A DNA stretch of 64,000 nt, from positions 2,294,001 through 2,358,000 of the forward strand of contig NZ_JACBYS010000001.1 in NCBI RefSeq assembly GCF_013408245.1, written 5' to 3'. Below the pieces are notes generated by a model. It was not told the origin of the DNA, searched no databases, and worked only from the letters and a program-made list of their open reading frames with translations. Source of the stretch: Duganella sp. 1224 (GTDB taxonomy: Bacteria; Pseudomonadota; Gammaproteobacteria; Burkholderiales; Burkholderiaceae_D). Numbering within the stretch: position 1 is the first letter of the stretch; every line of letters begins with the position of its first letter. Of the stretch, positions 16,494 through 26,018 are shown piece after piece. The position numbers and the translations under genes are program-made.

Positions 16494-18767
16494 TTAGAGT
16501 TGCAGCGGCAGGCTGCGCAGGCGCTTGCCGGTCAGCCGGAACACGGCGTTGGCCACCGCCGGGGCGATCGACGGCGTCGCTGGCTCGCCCATGCCTTCGG
16601 GATGCGCGGCGCTCGGCAGGATGATGGTCTCCACCTCCGGCGCCTGGTTCAGGCGCACCACCGGGTAGTCGTGGAAGTTGGTCTGCTCCACTTTGCCATC
16701 CTTGATGGTGGCGGCGCCGAACAAGGCGGCCGACAGGCCGAAAATCACGCCCGATTCGGCCTGCTGCGCGATGATGTTCGGGTTGACCGCCAGCCCGCAG
16801 TCGATCGCGCAGACCACGCGGTGCACGCGGATCTCCGTGCCCTCCACCGATACTTCCGCCACCTGCGCGACGATCGTGCCGAAAGACTGGTGCAGCGCGA
16901 CGCCGTGCGCGCGGCCGGCGGGCGCGGCGCCGGCCCTGGCCACTGCCGCGTTCAGCACCGCCAGGTGGCGCGGGTGCTGCGCCAGTAGCGCGCGCCGGAA
17001 CGTCACACTGTCCTTGCCTGCCGCGTGCGCCAGTTCGTCGATGAAGCTCTCCTTGAAGAAGGCGTTGTGCGAGTGGCCCACCGAGCGCCAGTACCCCAGC
17101 GGCACCGGGCTGTCGACGATCACGTGGCGGATGCGCTGGTTAGCGAAGTGGTACTGCATGTCGAATTCGCCTTCGGCCGTGGTCTTGTCGGGGCCTGCCG
17201 GCGGCAGGCCGAGATTACGCCGGAAGAACTGGTGCGAGACCGAACCGCTGGCGGACTTGTTGTCGTAGCCCAGCACATTGCCCGCCGCGTCCAGCGTGGC
17301 GCTGAACCGCGCCAGCGCCGCCGGGCGGTAGACGTCGTGCGTGGTGTCGTCCTCGCGCGACCAGATCATCTGCACCGGATGGCCGTCCGCCTGCCGCGCG
17401 ATGGCGACCGCCTGCGCCACCATGTCCACGTCCAGCCGGCGCCCGAAGCCGCCCCCCAGCATGGTCACCTGCAGCGCCACCTTGTCGGCCGCGACCCCGG
17501 CCACCTTGGCGGCGACGTCCACCGCGAAGCCCGGCGATTGCGTCGGCGCCCACAGGCGCACCTCGCCGTCCTTGACCTGCGCGGTGCAGTTGACCGGCTC
17601 CATGGCGGCATGCGCCAGATAAGGCGCGCGGTATTCCGCCGTCACCGTTTTGGCGACGCCGGCGGCCTTGCCTTCCACCGCGGCGATGTCGCCGGCCTGG
17701 TAGTAGGCGTGACCATCCTCCTTGTCGAGGCGCGACGCAAAGTCGGCGTAGATGGCCTCGGTGGAGAGTTTGGCCAGCGGACCGTCGTGCCACTGGATCG
17801 CCAGCGCCAGCGCGGCTTGTTTCGCCTGCCAGTAGCTGCGCGCGATGACCGCGACGCCAGCGCCGGCGCCCGCGTGCGGCGGCAGCGCGGCGGAATAGTC
17901 GACTACCTTGACCACGCCCGGCATCTTCAACGCCGCCGCGCTGTTCATACTGGCGACCGTGCCGCCGATCACGGGCGACATGCGCACCGCCGCATACAGC
18001 ATGCCCGGCGGCCGCGCGTCGATGCCGAAAATGGCCGTGCCATTGACCTTGGACGGCGTGTCGCGGCGCGGCTGCGGCTTGCCGATCAATCTGAATTCCG
18101 CCGGCGTCTTGAGGCGCACCTCGCCCGGCCTGGCGTTGACGGCTTGCGCGGCCAGCGCGCCGTAGGCCAGCTTGCGGCCGTCGGCGTGCAGCACGTGGCC
18201 ATCCTCGGTGCGGCAGTCGGCGGCCGGCACCGACCACTGAGCGGCAGCGGCGGCAACCAGCATGGCGCGCGCGGCGGCGCCGGCTTCGCGCATCGGTTCC
18301 CACGCGTCCTTGATGCTGGACGAGCCGCCGGTGATGATCAGCCCCAGTTCACGCGCGACCTTGCCGACCACCCAGCTGACGGCCGTTTTCAGGCGCCCGG
18401 TATCGTCGGGATGGAATGGCAGCCCGTCCTTGAGCATGGCGATATTGCCAAAGATTTTGTCGATCGGCGCCTGCACCAGGCGCACGGCGGACAGCGGCAC
18501 GTCCAACTCCTCGGCCACCAGCATCGGCAGCGCCGTGTGGACGCCCTGCCCCATTTCGCTGCGCGGCATGGCGATTGTCACCGTGCCATCCGGGCCGATG
18601 CCCACCCAGCCATTCAGCGCGACGCTGCTGCCCTCCAGCGGCAACGGATGGCTGCCGTTCAGGCGCTGGCGCGCCGGCATCACGCCCCAGCCGACCACCA
18701 ACGCCCCCGTCACCGCCAGGCCGCCCAGAATGAAGCGGCGGCGCGACTTGTTCTTCGCTCCCTGCAT
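16494..18767 (-). CDS. Molybdopterin-dependent aldehyde/isoquinoline oxidoreductase large subunit
   Basis: A 757-residue protein of the IorB branch of the xanthine oxidase family, which hydroxylates aldehydes or N-heterocycles in the periplasm. A twin-arginine signal is at the N-terminus (KSRRRFILGGLAVTGALVVG). Cofactor-binding blocks include MLGGGFGRR near residue 440 and a C-terminal GEPATPSIAPAVANA segment holding the active-site Glu. The usual partner, a small [2Fe-2S] IorA-type subunit, is absent on both sides, as is a cytochrome partner. The subunit must pair with a protein encoded elsewhere or act alone. Substrate unknown. Confidence 0.88.
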   Translation of the reverse strand: MQGAKNKSRRRFILGGLAVTGALVVGWGVMPARQRLNGSHPLPLEGSSVALNGWVGIGPDGTVTIAMPRSEMGQGVHTALPMLVAEELDVPLSAVRLVQAPIDKIFGNIAMLKDGLPFHPDDTGRLKTAVSWVVGKVARELGLIITGGSSSIKDAWEPMREAGAAARAMLVAAAAAQWSVPAADCRTEDGHVLHADGRKLAYGALAAQAVNARPGEVRLKTPAEFRLIGKPQPRRDTPSKVNGTAIFGIDARPPGMLYAAVRMSPVIGGTVASMNSAAALKMPGVVKVVDYSAALPPHAGAGAGVAVIARSYWQAKQAALALAIQWHDGPLAKLSTEAIYADFASRLDKEDGHAYYQAGDIAAVEGKAAGVAKTVTAEYRAPYLAHAAMEPVNCTAQVKDGEVRLWAPTQSPGFAVDVAAKVAGVAADKVALQVTMLGGGFGRRLDVDMVAQAVAIARQADGHPVQMIWSREDDTTHDVYRPAALARFSATLDAAGNVLGYDNKSASGSVSHQFFRRNLGLPPAGPDKTTAEGEFDMQYHFANQRIRHVIVDSPVPLGYWRSVGHSHNAFFKESFIDELAHAAGKDSVTFRRALLAQHPRHLAVLNAAVARAGAAPAGRAHGVALHQSFGTIVAQVAEVSVEGTEIRVHRVVCAIDCGLAVNPNIIAQQAESGVIFGLSAALFGAATIKDGKVEQTNFHDYPVVRLNQAPEVETIILPSAAHPEGMGEPATPSIAPAVANAVFRLTGKRLRSLPLQL

Positions 18768-18788
18768 GCACGTCTCCCGCGTGGTTTT

Positions 18789-21700
18789 TTATTTCTGCCA
18801 GCGTGTCAGCATATCATCCGCCGCCAACGGGCGGCTGTAGAAGTAGCCCTGCGCCAGATTGCAGCCATGCCGCAGCAGGAAGGCTGCCTGCTCTTCGGTT
18901 TCCACGCCTTCCGCGATGACCGACAGGTTCATGCTCTTGCCCAGCTGGATAATCGCGATGGCGATCGCCTCGTCATTGACGTCGGTCGAGATGTCCTTGA
19001 TGAAGGAGCGGTCGATCTTCAGCGTCTGCACCGGCAGCTGCTTCAGGTAGGCCAGCGACGAGTAGCCGGTGCCGAAATCGTCGATCGCCAGCGCCACGCC
19101 AATCGAGTGCAGGTCGTTGATGAAGACCATGGCATCGCCGGTGTTCATGATGACCGACTCGGTCACTTCCAGTTGCAGGCGCTGTGGCTCCAGCCCGGTG
19201 TCGCGCAGGATGTCGGCCACCATGTTGACGATCGAGCCGCGCTCGAACTGCTTGGCCGACAGGTTGACCGCGATCTTCGGCACGTGCAGCCCGGCCTCCT
19301 GCCAGCGCACCATCTGGCGGCAGGCCTCGTGCAGCACCCACTTGCCCAACTGGTTGATGAAGCCCGTGTCCTCGGCCAGCGGAATGAAGCGGATCGGCGG
19401 GATCAGGCCCAGTTCCGGGTGGTTCCAGCGCACCAGCGCCTCCACGCCGACCAGGCGGCCGGTGTCGATTTCCACCTGCGGCTGGTAGTTGAGGAAGATC
19501 TCGTCCTTCTCGATCGAGCGGCGCAGGAAGGTTTCCAGCCGCAGGCGCTCGACGCCCTCGCCGGTCATCGACGGCGCGTAGAAGCTGAAGCCATTGCGGC
19601 CGCGCGCCTTGGCCTGGTACATGGCCACGTCGGCGTTACGGATCAGCATATTCAGGTCGGCCGCGTCGTCCGGGAACAGCGAGATGCCCACGCTGCAGGT
19701 GACGAACAATTCGTGGCCGGCCACCATGAACGGCTCCTCGAACATCTGCACCAGCTTTTCGGCCACCTGGCTGGCGCCGTACTGGTTCTCGATATCTTCC
19801 AGCAGCACGATGAATTCGTCGCCGCCCAGGCGCGCCAGCGTGTCGCCTTCGCGCAGGCGGTCCTGCAGCGCCTTGGCCACCTGCTTGAGCAGCTCGTCGC
19901 CGATGTGGTGGCCCAGCGTGTCGTTGACGTTCTTGAAGCGGTCCAGGTCAATGAACAGCAGCGCCAGTTGTTCGCCATCGCGCGAGGCGCGCTGCAAGGC
20001 GTGCTGCAGGCGGTCGTGGAACAGCAGGCGGTTCGGCAGCGCCGTCAGCGGATCGTGGTGCGCCAGATGGTCCAGCTTTTCCTGCGATTCCTTGGCCTTG
20101 GTGATGTCGCTGAACACGCCGACGTAATGGGTGGTGCGGCCGCGCGTGTCGCGCACCGCGCTCACGGTCAGGAATTCCAGATACAGCTCGCCGTTCTTGC
20201 GCAGGCTCCACAGCTCGCCGCGCCAGAAGCCGGTGTCGAGCAGCTGCTGCCACATGTCGTCGTAGAACGACTGCTCGTGGCGGCCGGAGCGCGTCAGCGT
20301 GCGGTCCTTGCCCAGCGCCTCGGCCTCGGTGTAGCCGGTGATCTGGGTGAAGGCCGGGTTGACGGCGACGATGATGCCGTCGGCGTCCAGCACCATCACG
20401 CCGTCGGCAATGTGCTCGATGACGGTGGCGGACAGGCGCAGTTTTTCCTCCGCCTCCTTGCGCGCGGTGATGTCGGCGAACACCCAGATGCTGCCCTCGT
20501 TGGCGCGGCTGTGGTCCAGCGCGTAGCCGCTGACCAGGCACCAGAACACGCTGCCGTCGCGGCGCCGGTACTGGCGCTCCTCGCTGAAGTAGTCGCCCTT
20601 GGACAGCAGCGGGTACTGGCGCGCGCCGGACGACTCGAAGTCGAAGGTGTCGAGGAACAGGACGGCGGTGGAGGTGCCGACCATCTCGCCCGGCTCGTAG
20701 CCGAACAGCTCCTCGCAGCGGCGGTTGACCGAGACGATGGTGCGGTGGCGTACGAACATCACGCCGAACATCACGTTGTCCAAGATCGCGCTCTGCTCGG
20801 CCAGCAGCGCCTCGATGCGCATCTCGTTGTGCTTGCGCTGGCTGATGTCGGAGATGATGCCGTCCACCCACGGCGCGTCGCGCTCGCCGTCGGCGGCCTG
20901 CGGCTGGCCGTTTTCCTGCACCCAGCGCTCGGCGCCGCTGGCGTCCTGGATGCGGTATTCGATTTCGTAGGGCTGGCCGTCGCGAATGGCCTGGGTCACC
21001 ACGCGGCGCTGCTTCTTGCGGTCTTCCGGCGCGATCAGGTTGGTCCACGAATGGGTGGTGCTGCGCATGAACTGCGCGGCGGAATAGCCGGAGATGTCCT
21101 CGATGGCGTCCGAGACAAAGTCGATCGGGCCGTCCGGACGGAAGCGGAACACCGCGCCCGGCACCTGCGTGACGATGGTGCGGAAGCGCTCCTCGCGCTG
21201 GCCGATGTCTTCAAACAGGCGCTTGATCGCCATCCGCATCTGCTCCAGCTGCTGCGCCAGGCGGCCCAGCTCGTCGCTGCCGGTGACTTCCAGCCGGGTT
21301 TCAAAGTCGCCGTGCGACAGGCGGTCGGAGAAGCGCATCAGCTTGCGCAGCGGCTTGATCAGGCGGGCGTTCAGGAACAGCACGATCAGCAGCAGCGACA
21401 CCATCAGCTGCGCCGCCAGCACGAACACGTAGGACAGCTGCTTCTCGCGCAGCTCCTGCTGGCTGCGGGCATCGTCCATTTCCACCATGATCTTGCCGAT
21501 GCGCTCACCGCGCACCAGGATCTCGCGCTCGGCACGATACACGTTACCACTGGCGACGCGCGGCGAACGCATGTGCATGAATTGGGTGTCGGCCTGGCCG
21601 ACCACCTGCACCTGCAGCACCGAGCGGTCGCGCATCACCGATTCGACCAGCGAGTGGGCCGATTCGGCGTTCATGTTCCACAGGGATTCCTGCATGCCCA

Positions 21701-21908
21701 GCGCCAGGATGTCGGCGTTGCGCTGCAGCGATTCGTTGAGGGCGACGCGGGCCGACTGCTGTTCGTGCACGCCGATCAGCAGGTAACTGCCGATGATGGC
21801 GGGAATCACCAGCCCGCCAAACACCACCAGCAGCAGCGCGCCATAGATCGACAGACCGTACAGCGTACCAAGGCGGGTGCGCAGTTTCTGATAAATCGTG
21901 CTAGTCAT
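18789..21908 (-). CDS. Membrane PAS-GGDEF-EAL c-di-GMP enzyme
   Basis: A 1039-residue sensor. Order: transmembrane segment at about 20-45, periplasmic sensor region to about 165, second membrane segment (VFVLAAQLMVSLLLIVLFL), HAMP (about 190-245), three PAS/PAC units (about 258-625), GGDEF (about 630-790) and EAL (about 800-1035). The cyclase motif GGDEF is intact, and an RxxD inhibitory site (REGD) stands five residues before it. The phosphodiesterase motif is intact as EALVRW with DDFGTGYSSLAYL, so both activities are possible. It is alone in its transcript, 21 bp from the start of the oxidoreductase gene downstream. Confidence 0.95.
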   Translation of the reverse strand: MTSTIYQKLRTRLGTLYGLSIYGALLLVVFGGLVIPAIIGSYLLIGVHEQQSARVALNESLQRNADILALGMQESLWNMNAESAHSLVESVMRDRSVLQVQVVGQADTQFMHMRSPRVASGNVYRAEREILVRGERIGKIMVEMDDARSQQELREKQLSYVFVLAAQLMVSLLLIVLFLNARLIKPLRKLMRFSDRLSHGDFETRLEVTGSDELGRLAQQLEQMRMAIKRLFEDIGQREERFRTIVTQVPGAVFRFRPDGPIDFVSDAIEDISGYSAAQFMRSTTHSWTNLIAPEDRKKQRRVVTQAIRDGQPYEIEYRIQDASGAERWVQENGQPQAADGERDAPWVDGIISDISQRKHNEMRIEALLAEQSAILDNVMFGVMFVRHRTIVSVNRRCEELFGYEPGEMVGTSTAVLFLDTFDFESSGARQYPLLSKGDYFSEERQYRRRDGSVFWCLVSGYALDHSRANEGSIWVFADITARKEAEEKLRLSATVIEHIADGVMVLDADGIIVAVNPAFTQITGYTEAEALGKDRTLTRSGRHEQSFYDDMWQQLLDTGFWRGELWSLRKNGELYLEFLTVSAVRDTRGRTTHYVGVFSDITKAKESQEKLDHLAHHDPLTALPNRLLFHDRLQHALQRASRDGEQLALLFIDLDRFKNVNDTLGHHIGDELLKQVAKALQDRLREGDTLARLGGDEFIVLLEDIENQYGASQVAEKLVQMFEEPFMVAGHELFVTCSVGISLFPDDAADLNMLIRNADVAMYQAKARGRNGFSFYAPSMTGEGVERLRLETFLRRSIEKDEIFLNYQPQVEIDTGRLVGVEALVRWNHPELGLIPPIRFIPLAEDTGFINQLGKWVLHEACRQMVRWQEAGLHVPKIAVNLSAKQFERGSIVNMVADILRDTGLEPQRLQLEVTESVIMNTGDAMVFINDLHSIGVALAIDDFGTGYSSLAYLKQLPVQTLKIDRSFIKDISTDVNDEAIAIAIIQLGKSMNLSVIAEGVETEEQAAFLLRHGCNLAQGYFYSRPLAADDMLTRWQK

Positions 21909-22063
21909 GCACCGGTACAGCGTATTGATTAGTTTGCATCATCGGTCTGTGGTTGTTACTTGATAGGAATTATGCCCGTAAATATGCAAAAAAAGTGCCA
22001 GAGTCGCCAAAATCCCACAGCCAAGTTATGATCGCGGCTCTTTCCCTCATCGAAGAATTCGCC

Positions 22064-22576
22064 ATGACCACCACGTTCTCCATGTATTCCGCGTCCATCC
22101 CGGTGTTTAAGCAGATCCTGAACAGCCTGCACGCCATCCTGGACAAGGCCGAGGCCCACGCCGCCGACAAGAAAATCGACCCGGCCGCGCTGCTGCAGTT
22201 CCGCCTGTTCCCGGACATGCTGCCATTCACCCGCCAGATCCAGATCGCCTGCGATTTCGCCAAGGGCGCCGCCGCCCGCCTGGGCGGCCAGGAAGTGCCG
22301 TCGTATGAAGACAAGGAAGTCAGCTTCGCCGACCTGAAGGCGCGCATCGTCAAGACGCTGGCGTTTATCGACAGTGTGCCGCAGGCGCAGATCGAGGGCA
22401 GCGAAGGCCGCGCCATCACCACCGGCAGCGGCGAGAAGACCAAGCACTTCGTTGGACAGACCTATCTGTTCCACTACGCGCTGCCGCACTTCTACTTCCA
22501 CGCCACCACCGCTTACGACATCCTGCGCCACAACGGTTTGGAGATCGGCAAGAAGGACTTTATCGGCAGCTACTAA
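22064..22576 (+). CDS. DUF1993 family protein
   Basis: A 170-residue cytoplasmic protein of unknown function, predicted to adopt a DinB-like four-helix bundle. Conserved blocks are SMYSASIPVFKQILNSL at the start and a C-terminal LPHFYFHATTAYDILRHNG. The ATG at 22064 is used because homologues begin with this MYSAS block; an in-frame start 111 bp upstream would add residues with no family support. It is transcribed divergently from the PAS-GGDEF-EAL gene. Confidence 0.82.
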   Translation: MTTTFSMYSASIPVFKQILNSLHAILDKAEAHAADKKIDPAALLQFRLFPDMLPFTRQIQIACDFAKGAAARLGGQEVPSYEDKEVSFADLKARIVKTLAFIDSVPQAQIEGSEGRAITTGSGEKTKHFVGQTYLFHYALPHFYFHATTAYDILRHNGLEIGKKDFIGSY

Positions 22577-22591
22577 GCACGCGTTCTATGG

Positions 22592-22611
22592 GCCCCGGCG
22601 TTCGCCGGGGC
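22592..22611. repeat. GCCCCGGCG hairpin between convergent genes
   Basis: GCCCCGGCG, TT, CGCCGGGGC: a perfect hairpin with 9-bp arms between DUF1993 and the convergent DUF1289 gene. No T-run follows. Such GC-only hairpins are frequent intergenic elements in betaproteobacteria and may serve as a weak bidirectional terminator. Confidence 0.55.
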
Positions 22612-22619
22612 GACGACGG

Positions 22620-22808
22620 TCAGGTGTTGCGGCGCGGGTAGCCCTGCGCCAGGATGCGCTGCCAGACCACCTCTTTCGCCTCCGGCGTCATCGACACCCA
22701 GTGCGCCACCTCGACCACCGTGCGGCCGCAGCCGCGGCAGACTTCATCGAAGGTGGTCGAGCACACCGCCACGCACGGCGTGTCCGGACGGATCGGCAGG
22801 TCGCTCAT
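22620..22808 (-). CDS. DUF1289 small cysteine-rich protein
   Basis: A 62-residue protein with the family pattern CVAVC...CRGCGRT...W, four cysteines that probably bind a metal or Fe-S cluster. Function is not established. Its ATG overlaps the stop of the upstream DUF1415 gene by four bases (ATGA), so the two are translationally coupled. Confidence 0.85.
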   Translation of the reverse strand: MSDLPIRPDTPCVAVCSTTFDEVCRGCGRTVVEVAHWVSMTPEAKEVVWQRILAQGYPRRNT

Positions 22809-23362
22809 GGCTTCTCCAACAGCTTGTCCCAGCCGTCGTGGCCGAGCTGCTCCAGCTTCTCGATATTCTTGTCAAAAATATCCGACGCGTCCGGGAAAGC
22901 CTCGACCGCGCGGTCGATGCTGTCCTCGCGCAGCAGGTGCAGCGTCGGGTACGGCGAGCGGTTGGTGTAGTTGCCAATGTCGTTGGGATCGGTATCGGCG
23001 AACTGGTACTGCGGATGGAAACTGGCCACCTGCAGGAAACCGTCCAGCCCCAGGTCTTCCAGCGCGGCGTCGGCGACGTCGAGGAACTCGTTGTAGTCGT
23101 AGAAATCGGTCAGCACATGCGGGTGGATCAGCAGCGTGGTGTCGATTTTTTCCGGATCGGCGTCGGCCAGGTGCTGTAGCTCTTCCATCAACTTTTCCAG
23201 CAGCGCTTCCGGGGTTTCCGCCTCGCTGACCACGTAGCGGACCTGCTTTTTGACGTGCACGCTCTTGGCGAACGGGCACAGGTTCAGGCCGATGACGGCC
23301 TTTTCCAGCCAATGGACGGTGTCGGCGATGACCACATCGCGGTCGATGGCGGGACTACTCAT
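22805..23362 (-). CDS. DUF1415 family protein
   Basis: A 185-residue protein of a conserved but uncharacterised proteobacterial family. Recognisable blocks are WLEKAVIGLNLCPFAKSV near residue 20, TTLLIHPHVLTDFYDYNEFLD, and FHPQYQFADT followed by NRSPYPTLHLLRE. The ATG at 23362 is preceded by GAGGAAG at good spacing; a TTG five codons further upstream is less likely. It is followed by DUF1289 in a two-gene operon. No membrane segment or signal is visible. Confidence 0.88.
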   Translation of the reverse strand: MSSPAIDRDVVIADTVHWLEKAVIGLNLCPFAKSVHVKKQVRYVVSEAETPEALLEKLMEELQHLADADPEKIDTTLLIHPHVLTDFYDYNEFLDVADAALEDLGLDGFLQVASFHPQYQFADTDPNDIGNYTNRSPYPTLHLLREDSIDRAVEAFPDASDIFDKNIEKLEQLGHDGWDKLLEKP

Positions 23363-23590
23363 ATTGCTCTTCCTCAATCACTACGCAAAAACAGGATTGT
23401 ACGCACTCTTGGCCACATCGCCTACTTCCGTTAATTTGCACAGATCTGACGCTTATTTGACAGGAATTGTTGCATATAAGAATTTGTCATAAGGCTGACA
23501 TATTTCTTGACTCGTCGGGGCGACCTTCGTACACTCCACGTTTAATTCATAGTCCACGCGAAGTTTCTTCTCGCCAACTCACGGAAAACT

Positions 23591-24919
23591 ATGCAAGCAC
23601 GAACTCCCAAATCCGCCGTTTTGGCCACGCTGGTGGCGCTGCTAGCGCCCGCGCTGTCCCAAGCGTACGATCACGCACCAGATTTGCCGACGGTCACCAC
23701 CGCGCTGTCTCCCCTGCCAAAGTTCCCTGTTCCCGACGTCACCTCCCTGAAAACCAAATCGGCCAAGCTGGTCGACGAGGAGGCTTTCCGCGAAAAAGAC
23801 GTCTGGGGCCGCATCCGCAGCGGCTATGCGATTCCAGATGTCAATAACGACCTGGTCGCCAAGCACGTCAACTGGTACGCCACCCGGCCCGATTACATCG
23901 CCCGCACCACCGCGCGCGCCTCGCTGTACCTGTTCCACGTGGTGTCCGAGCTGGAAAAGCGCGGCATGCCGACCGAACTGGCGCTGCTGCCGTTCATTGA
24001 ATCGGCGTTCAACCCGAACGCCCTGTCCAACGCCAACGCCGCTGGCATCTGGCAGTTTGTGCCGGGCACCGGCCGCGACTTCAACCTCAAGCAGGACGCC
24101 TTCAAGGACGAGCGCCGCGGCATCCTGGCCTCGACCGACGCCGCCCTGACCTATCTGCAGCGCCTGTACGATATGTTTGGCGACTGGCAACTGGCCTTGG
24201 CCGCCTACAACTGGGGCGAAGGCTCGGTGCAGAAGGCCATCAAGCGCAACCAGGCGGCCGGCAAGCCGACCGATTTTGAAAGCCTGGCCGACCTGATGCC
24301 GGCCGAAACCCGCAACTACGTGCCCAAGCTGCAGGCGGTCAAGAACATCGTCGCCAACCCGCAGCAATACGGCCTGAGCCTGCCGGTGATCGACAATTCG
24401 CCGTACTTCACAGCGGTCGACAAGACCAGCGACATCGACCTGACCGTGGCCGCCCACCTGGCCGAGCTGTCGGTGGACGAGTTCAAGGCGCTCAACCCGC
24501 AGTTCAAGCGCCCGGTGATCGTCGGCGGCGAGGATACCAAGATCCTGTTGCCGAAGGAAAACGCCGAGAAGTTCCACCTGAACCTGGCCCAGTGGACCAA
24601 GGAACTGTCGACCTGGTCAACCCACAAGATCACCAGCGCGCGCGAATCGATCCGTTCGCTGGCCTCGCGCTTCCACACTTCGCCGGAAGTCATTCGCCAG
24701 GCCAACAATATTCCGCAGAATTCGGTGCTGAAGGCCGGCTCCACCATCCTGGTGCCGAAAATCTCGGCCTCGGCCGGCGACATCACGCCGGACGTGGCGG
24801 ACACCGCCAACGTGGCCTACGAAACCGAACGCGCCAGCGCCAAGCCGGCCAAGGGTTACAAACTGGTCAAGGCCCGCGTCCACCACGACAGCAACAAAAA
24901 ACACCGCAAGGCCAACTGA
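23591..24919 (+). CDS. mltD: Membrane-bound lytic murein transglycosylase D
   Basis: A 442-residue exported enzyme that cleaves peptidoglycan glycan strands to 1,6-anhydromuropeptides. A signal peptide spans residues 1-25 (ending ALSQA-YDH). The SLT domain at about 100-230 has catalytic E137 in LLPFIESAF, followed by AAGIWQFVPGTGRDF and LALAAYNWGEG. Two LysM-like stretches follow, at about 285-325 and 340-390 (SIRSLASRFHTSPEVIRQANNI). Unlike E. coli MltD there is no lipobox cysteine at the cleavage site, so it is probably soluble in the periplasm. The C-terminal tail is Lys/His-rich. Confidence 0.92.
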   Translation: MQARTPKSAVLATLVALLAPALSQAYDHAPDLPTVTTALSPLPKFPVPDVTSLKTKSAKLVDEEAFREKDVWGRIRSGYAIPDVNNDLVAKHVNWYATRPDYIARTTARASLYLFHVVSELEKRGMPTELALLPFIESAFNPNALSNANAAGIWQFVPGTGRDFNLKQDAFKDERRGILASTDAALTYLQRLYDMFGDWQLALAAYNWGEGSVQKAIKRNQAAGKPTDFESLADLMPAETRNYVPKLQAVKNIVANPQQYGLSLPVIDNSPYFTAVDKTSDIDLTVAAHLAELSVDEFKALNPQFKRPVIVGGEDTKILLPKENAEKFHLNLAQWTKELSTWSTHKITSARESIRSLASRFHTSPEVIRQANNIPQNSVLKAGSTILVPKISASAGDITPDVADTANVAYETERASAKPAKGYKLVKARVHHDSNKKHRKAN

Positions 24920-24970
24920 CGAGGCCGCGCCAGCCCCGCGCCGGCGGGGCGGCGGGCGGCGATTCAGAGG

Positions 24971-24999
24971 TTGCAGTCGCGGCTGACACGCCCTACAAT
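24971..24999 (+). promoter_or_regulatory. Sigma70 promoter for fabI
   Basis: TTGCAG and TACAAT separated by exactly 17 bases, in the 195-bp gap before fabI. The predicted transcript starts near 25006 and has an untranslated leader of about 110 bases. A GC-rich hairpin at 24933-24950 just upstream may end the mltD transcript. Confidence 0.65.
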
Positions 25000-25114
25000 C
25001 TTGGTCTTGCGTGTCGGGCAATACTCGCACCCTAAAAAAACACAACCCCACTGACGTCGCCAGCCAGCTCCGAGAGAGAGCCAGCGAGCGCGCGCAGTTG
25101 CAATCGGAGTCCCT

Positions 25115-25906
25115 ATGGCGTTCTTGCAAGGCAAAAAAATCCTCATCACTGGTCTGCTGTCGAACCGTTCCATCGCCTACGGTATCGCCAAGGCTTGCCA
25201 TCGCGAAGGCGCCGAACTGGCGTTCACCTACGTCGGCGAACGTTTCAAAGACCGCATCACCGAATTCGCGGCCGAGTTCGGCAGCAAGCTGGTGTTCGAC
25301 TGCGACGTCACCAGCGACGAGCAGATCGCCGCGCTGTTTGCCGACCTGGGCCAGAGCTGGACGCAGCTGGACGGCCTGGTGCACGCGATCGGCTTCGCGC
25401 CGCGCGAAGCCATCGCCGGCGAGTTCCTGGACGGCCTGACCCGCGAAAACTTCCGCATCGCCCACGATATTTCGGCGTACAGCTTCCCGGCGCTGACCAA
25501 GGCCGCGCTGCCGCTGCTGAAGGATGGTTCGTCGGTGCTGACGCTGTCGTACCTGGGCGCGGTGCGCGCTATTCCTTACTACAACACCATGGGCCTGGCC
25601 AAGGCGTCGCTGGAAGCGTCGGTGCGCTACCTGGCCGAGAACCTGGGCAAGCTGGGCATCCGTTCGAACGGCATTTCGGCCGGTCCGATCAAGACCCTGG
25701 CGGCGTCGGGCATCAAGGACTTCGGCAAGCTGCTGGGCTTTGCCGCCTCGCACGCGCCGCTGCGCCGCAACGTCACCATCGAGGAAGTGGGCAATACCGC
25801 CGCCTTCCTGCTGTCGGACCTGGCGTCGGGCATCACCGGCGAGATCACCTACGTCGACGGCGGCTTCTCGCACGTGATGGGTCTGAACGCCGAAGACTAC
25901 CAGTAA
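25115..25906 (+). CDS. fabI: Enoyl-[acyl-carrier-protein] reductase FabI (NADH)
   Basis: Last reductive step of fatty acid elongation. It has 263 residues, with the E. coli residue numbering preserved: Y146, Y156 and K163 in the catalytic set ([18 protein letters not shown]). G93, M159 and F203 are also conserved, the positions at which triclosan resistance changes are known in E. coli, so a triclosan-sensitive enzyme is expected. The cofactor loop reads [15 protein letters not shown]. It is a single gene with its own promoter upstream and a palindromic hairpin with a T-run downstream. Confidence 0.97.
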   Translation: MAFLQGKKILITGLLSNRSIAYGIAKACHREGAELAFTYVGERFKDRITEFAAEFGSKLVFDCDVTSDEQIAALFADLGQSWTQLDGLVHAIGFAPREAIAGEFLDGLTRENFRIAHDISAYSFPALTKAALPLLKDGSSVLTLSYLGAVRAIPYYNTMGLAKASLEASVRYLAENLGKLGIRSNGISAGPIKTLAASGIKDFGKLLGFAASHAPLRRNVTIEEVGNTAAFLLSDLASGITGEITYVDGGFSHVMGLNAEDYQ

Positions 25907-25929
25907 TTCCCCCGCACGGCGCTGCGGCC

Positions 25930-25967
25930 AGGGTCTGACCCCGTACGGGGTCAGACCCTTTTGTTTT
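25930..25967 (+). terminator. fabI terminator built from GGGTCTGACCCC palindrome, copy 2
   Basis: A perfect 30-bp palindrome (half-site AGGGTCTGACCCCGT) at 25930-25959, 23 bp after the fabI stop, followed by TTTTGTTTT. The same palindrome without the T-run occurs at 36732. Here the repeat appears to double as an intrinsic terminator. Confidence 0.7.
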
Positions 25968-26018
25968 GGGGTGCAGCTGGCTCCCCCGCCGCGCGATCGC
26001 GGTGCTACACTTGCTCGC

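Noticed and set aside
17025..21932. A 1635-codon open frame on the plus strand across two minus-strand genes
   Set aside because: It is antisense to the molybdenum hydroxylase and PAS-GGDEF-EAL genes, has Arg/His/Val-rich composition without domains, and arises from GC-rich third positions. The minus-strand genes have clear motifs.
23363..23590. TTGACA at 23457 as the mltD promoter
   Set aside because: The nearest -10-like TATAAG is only 12 bases away, and the correctly spaced hexamer is poor.
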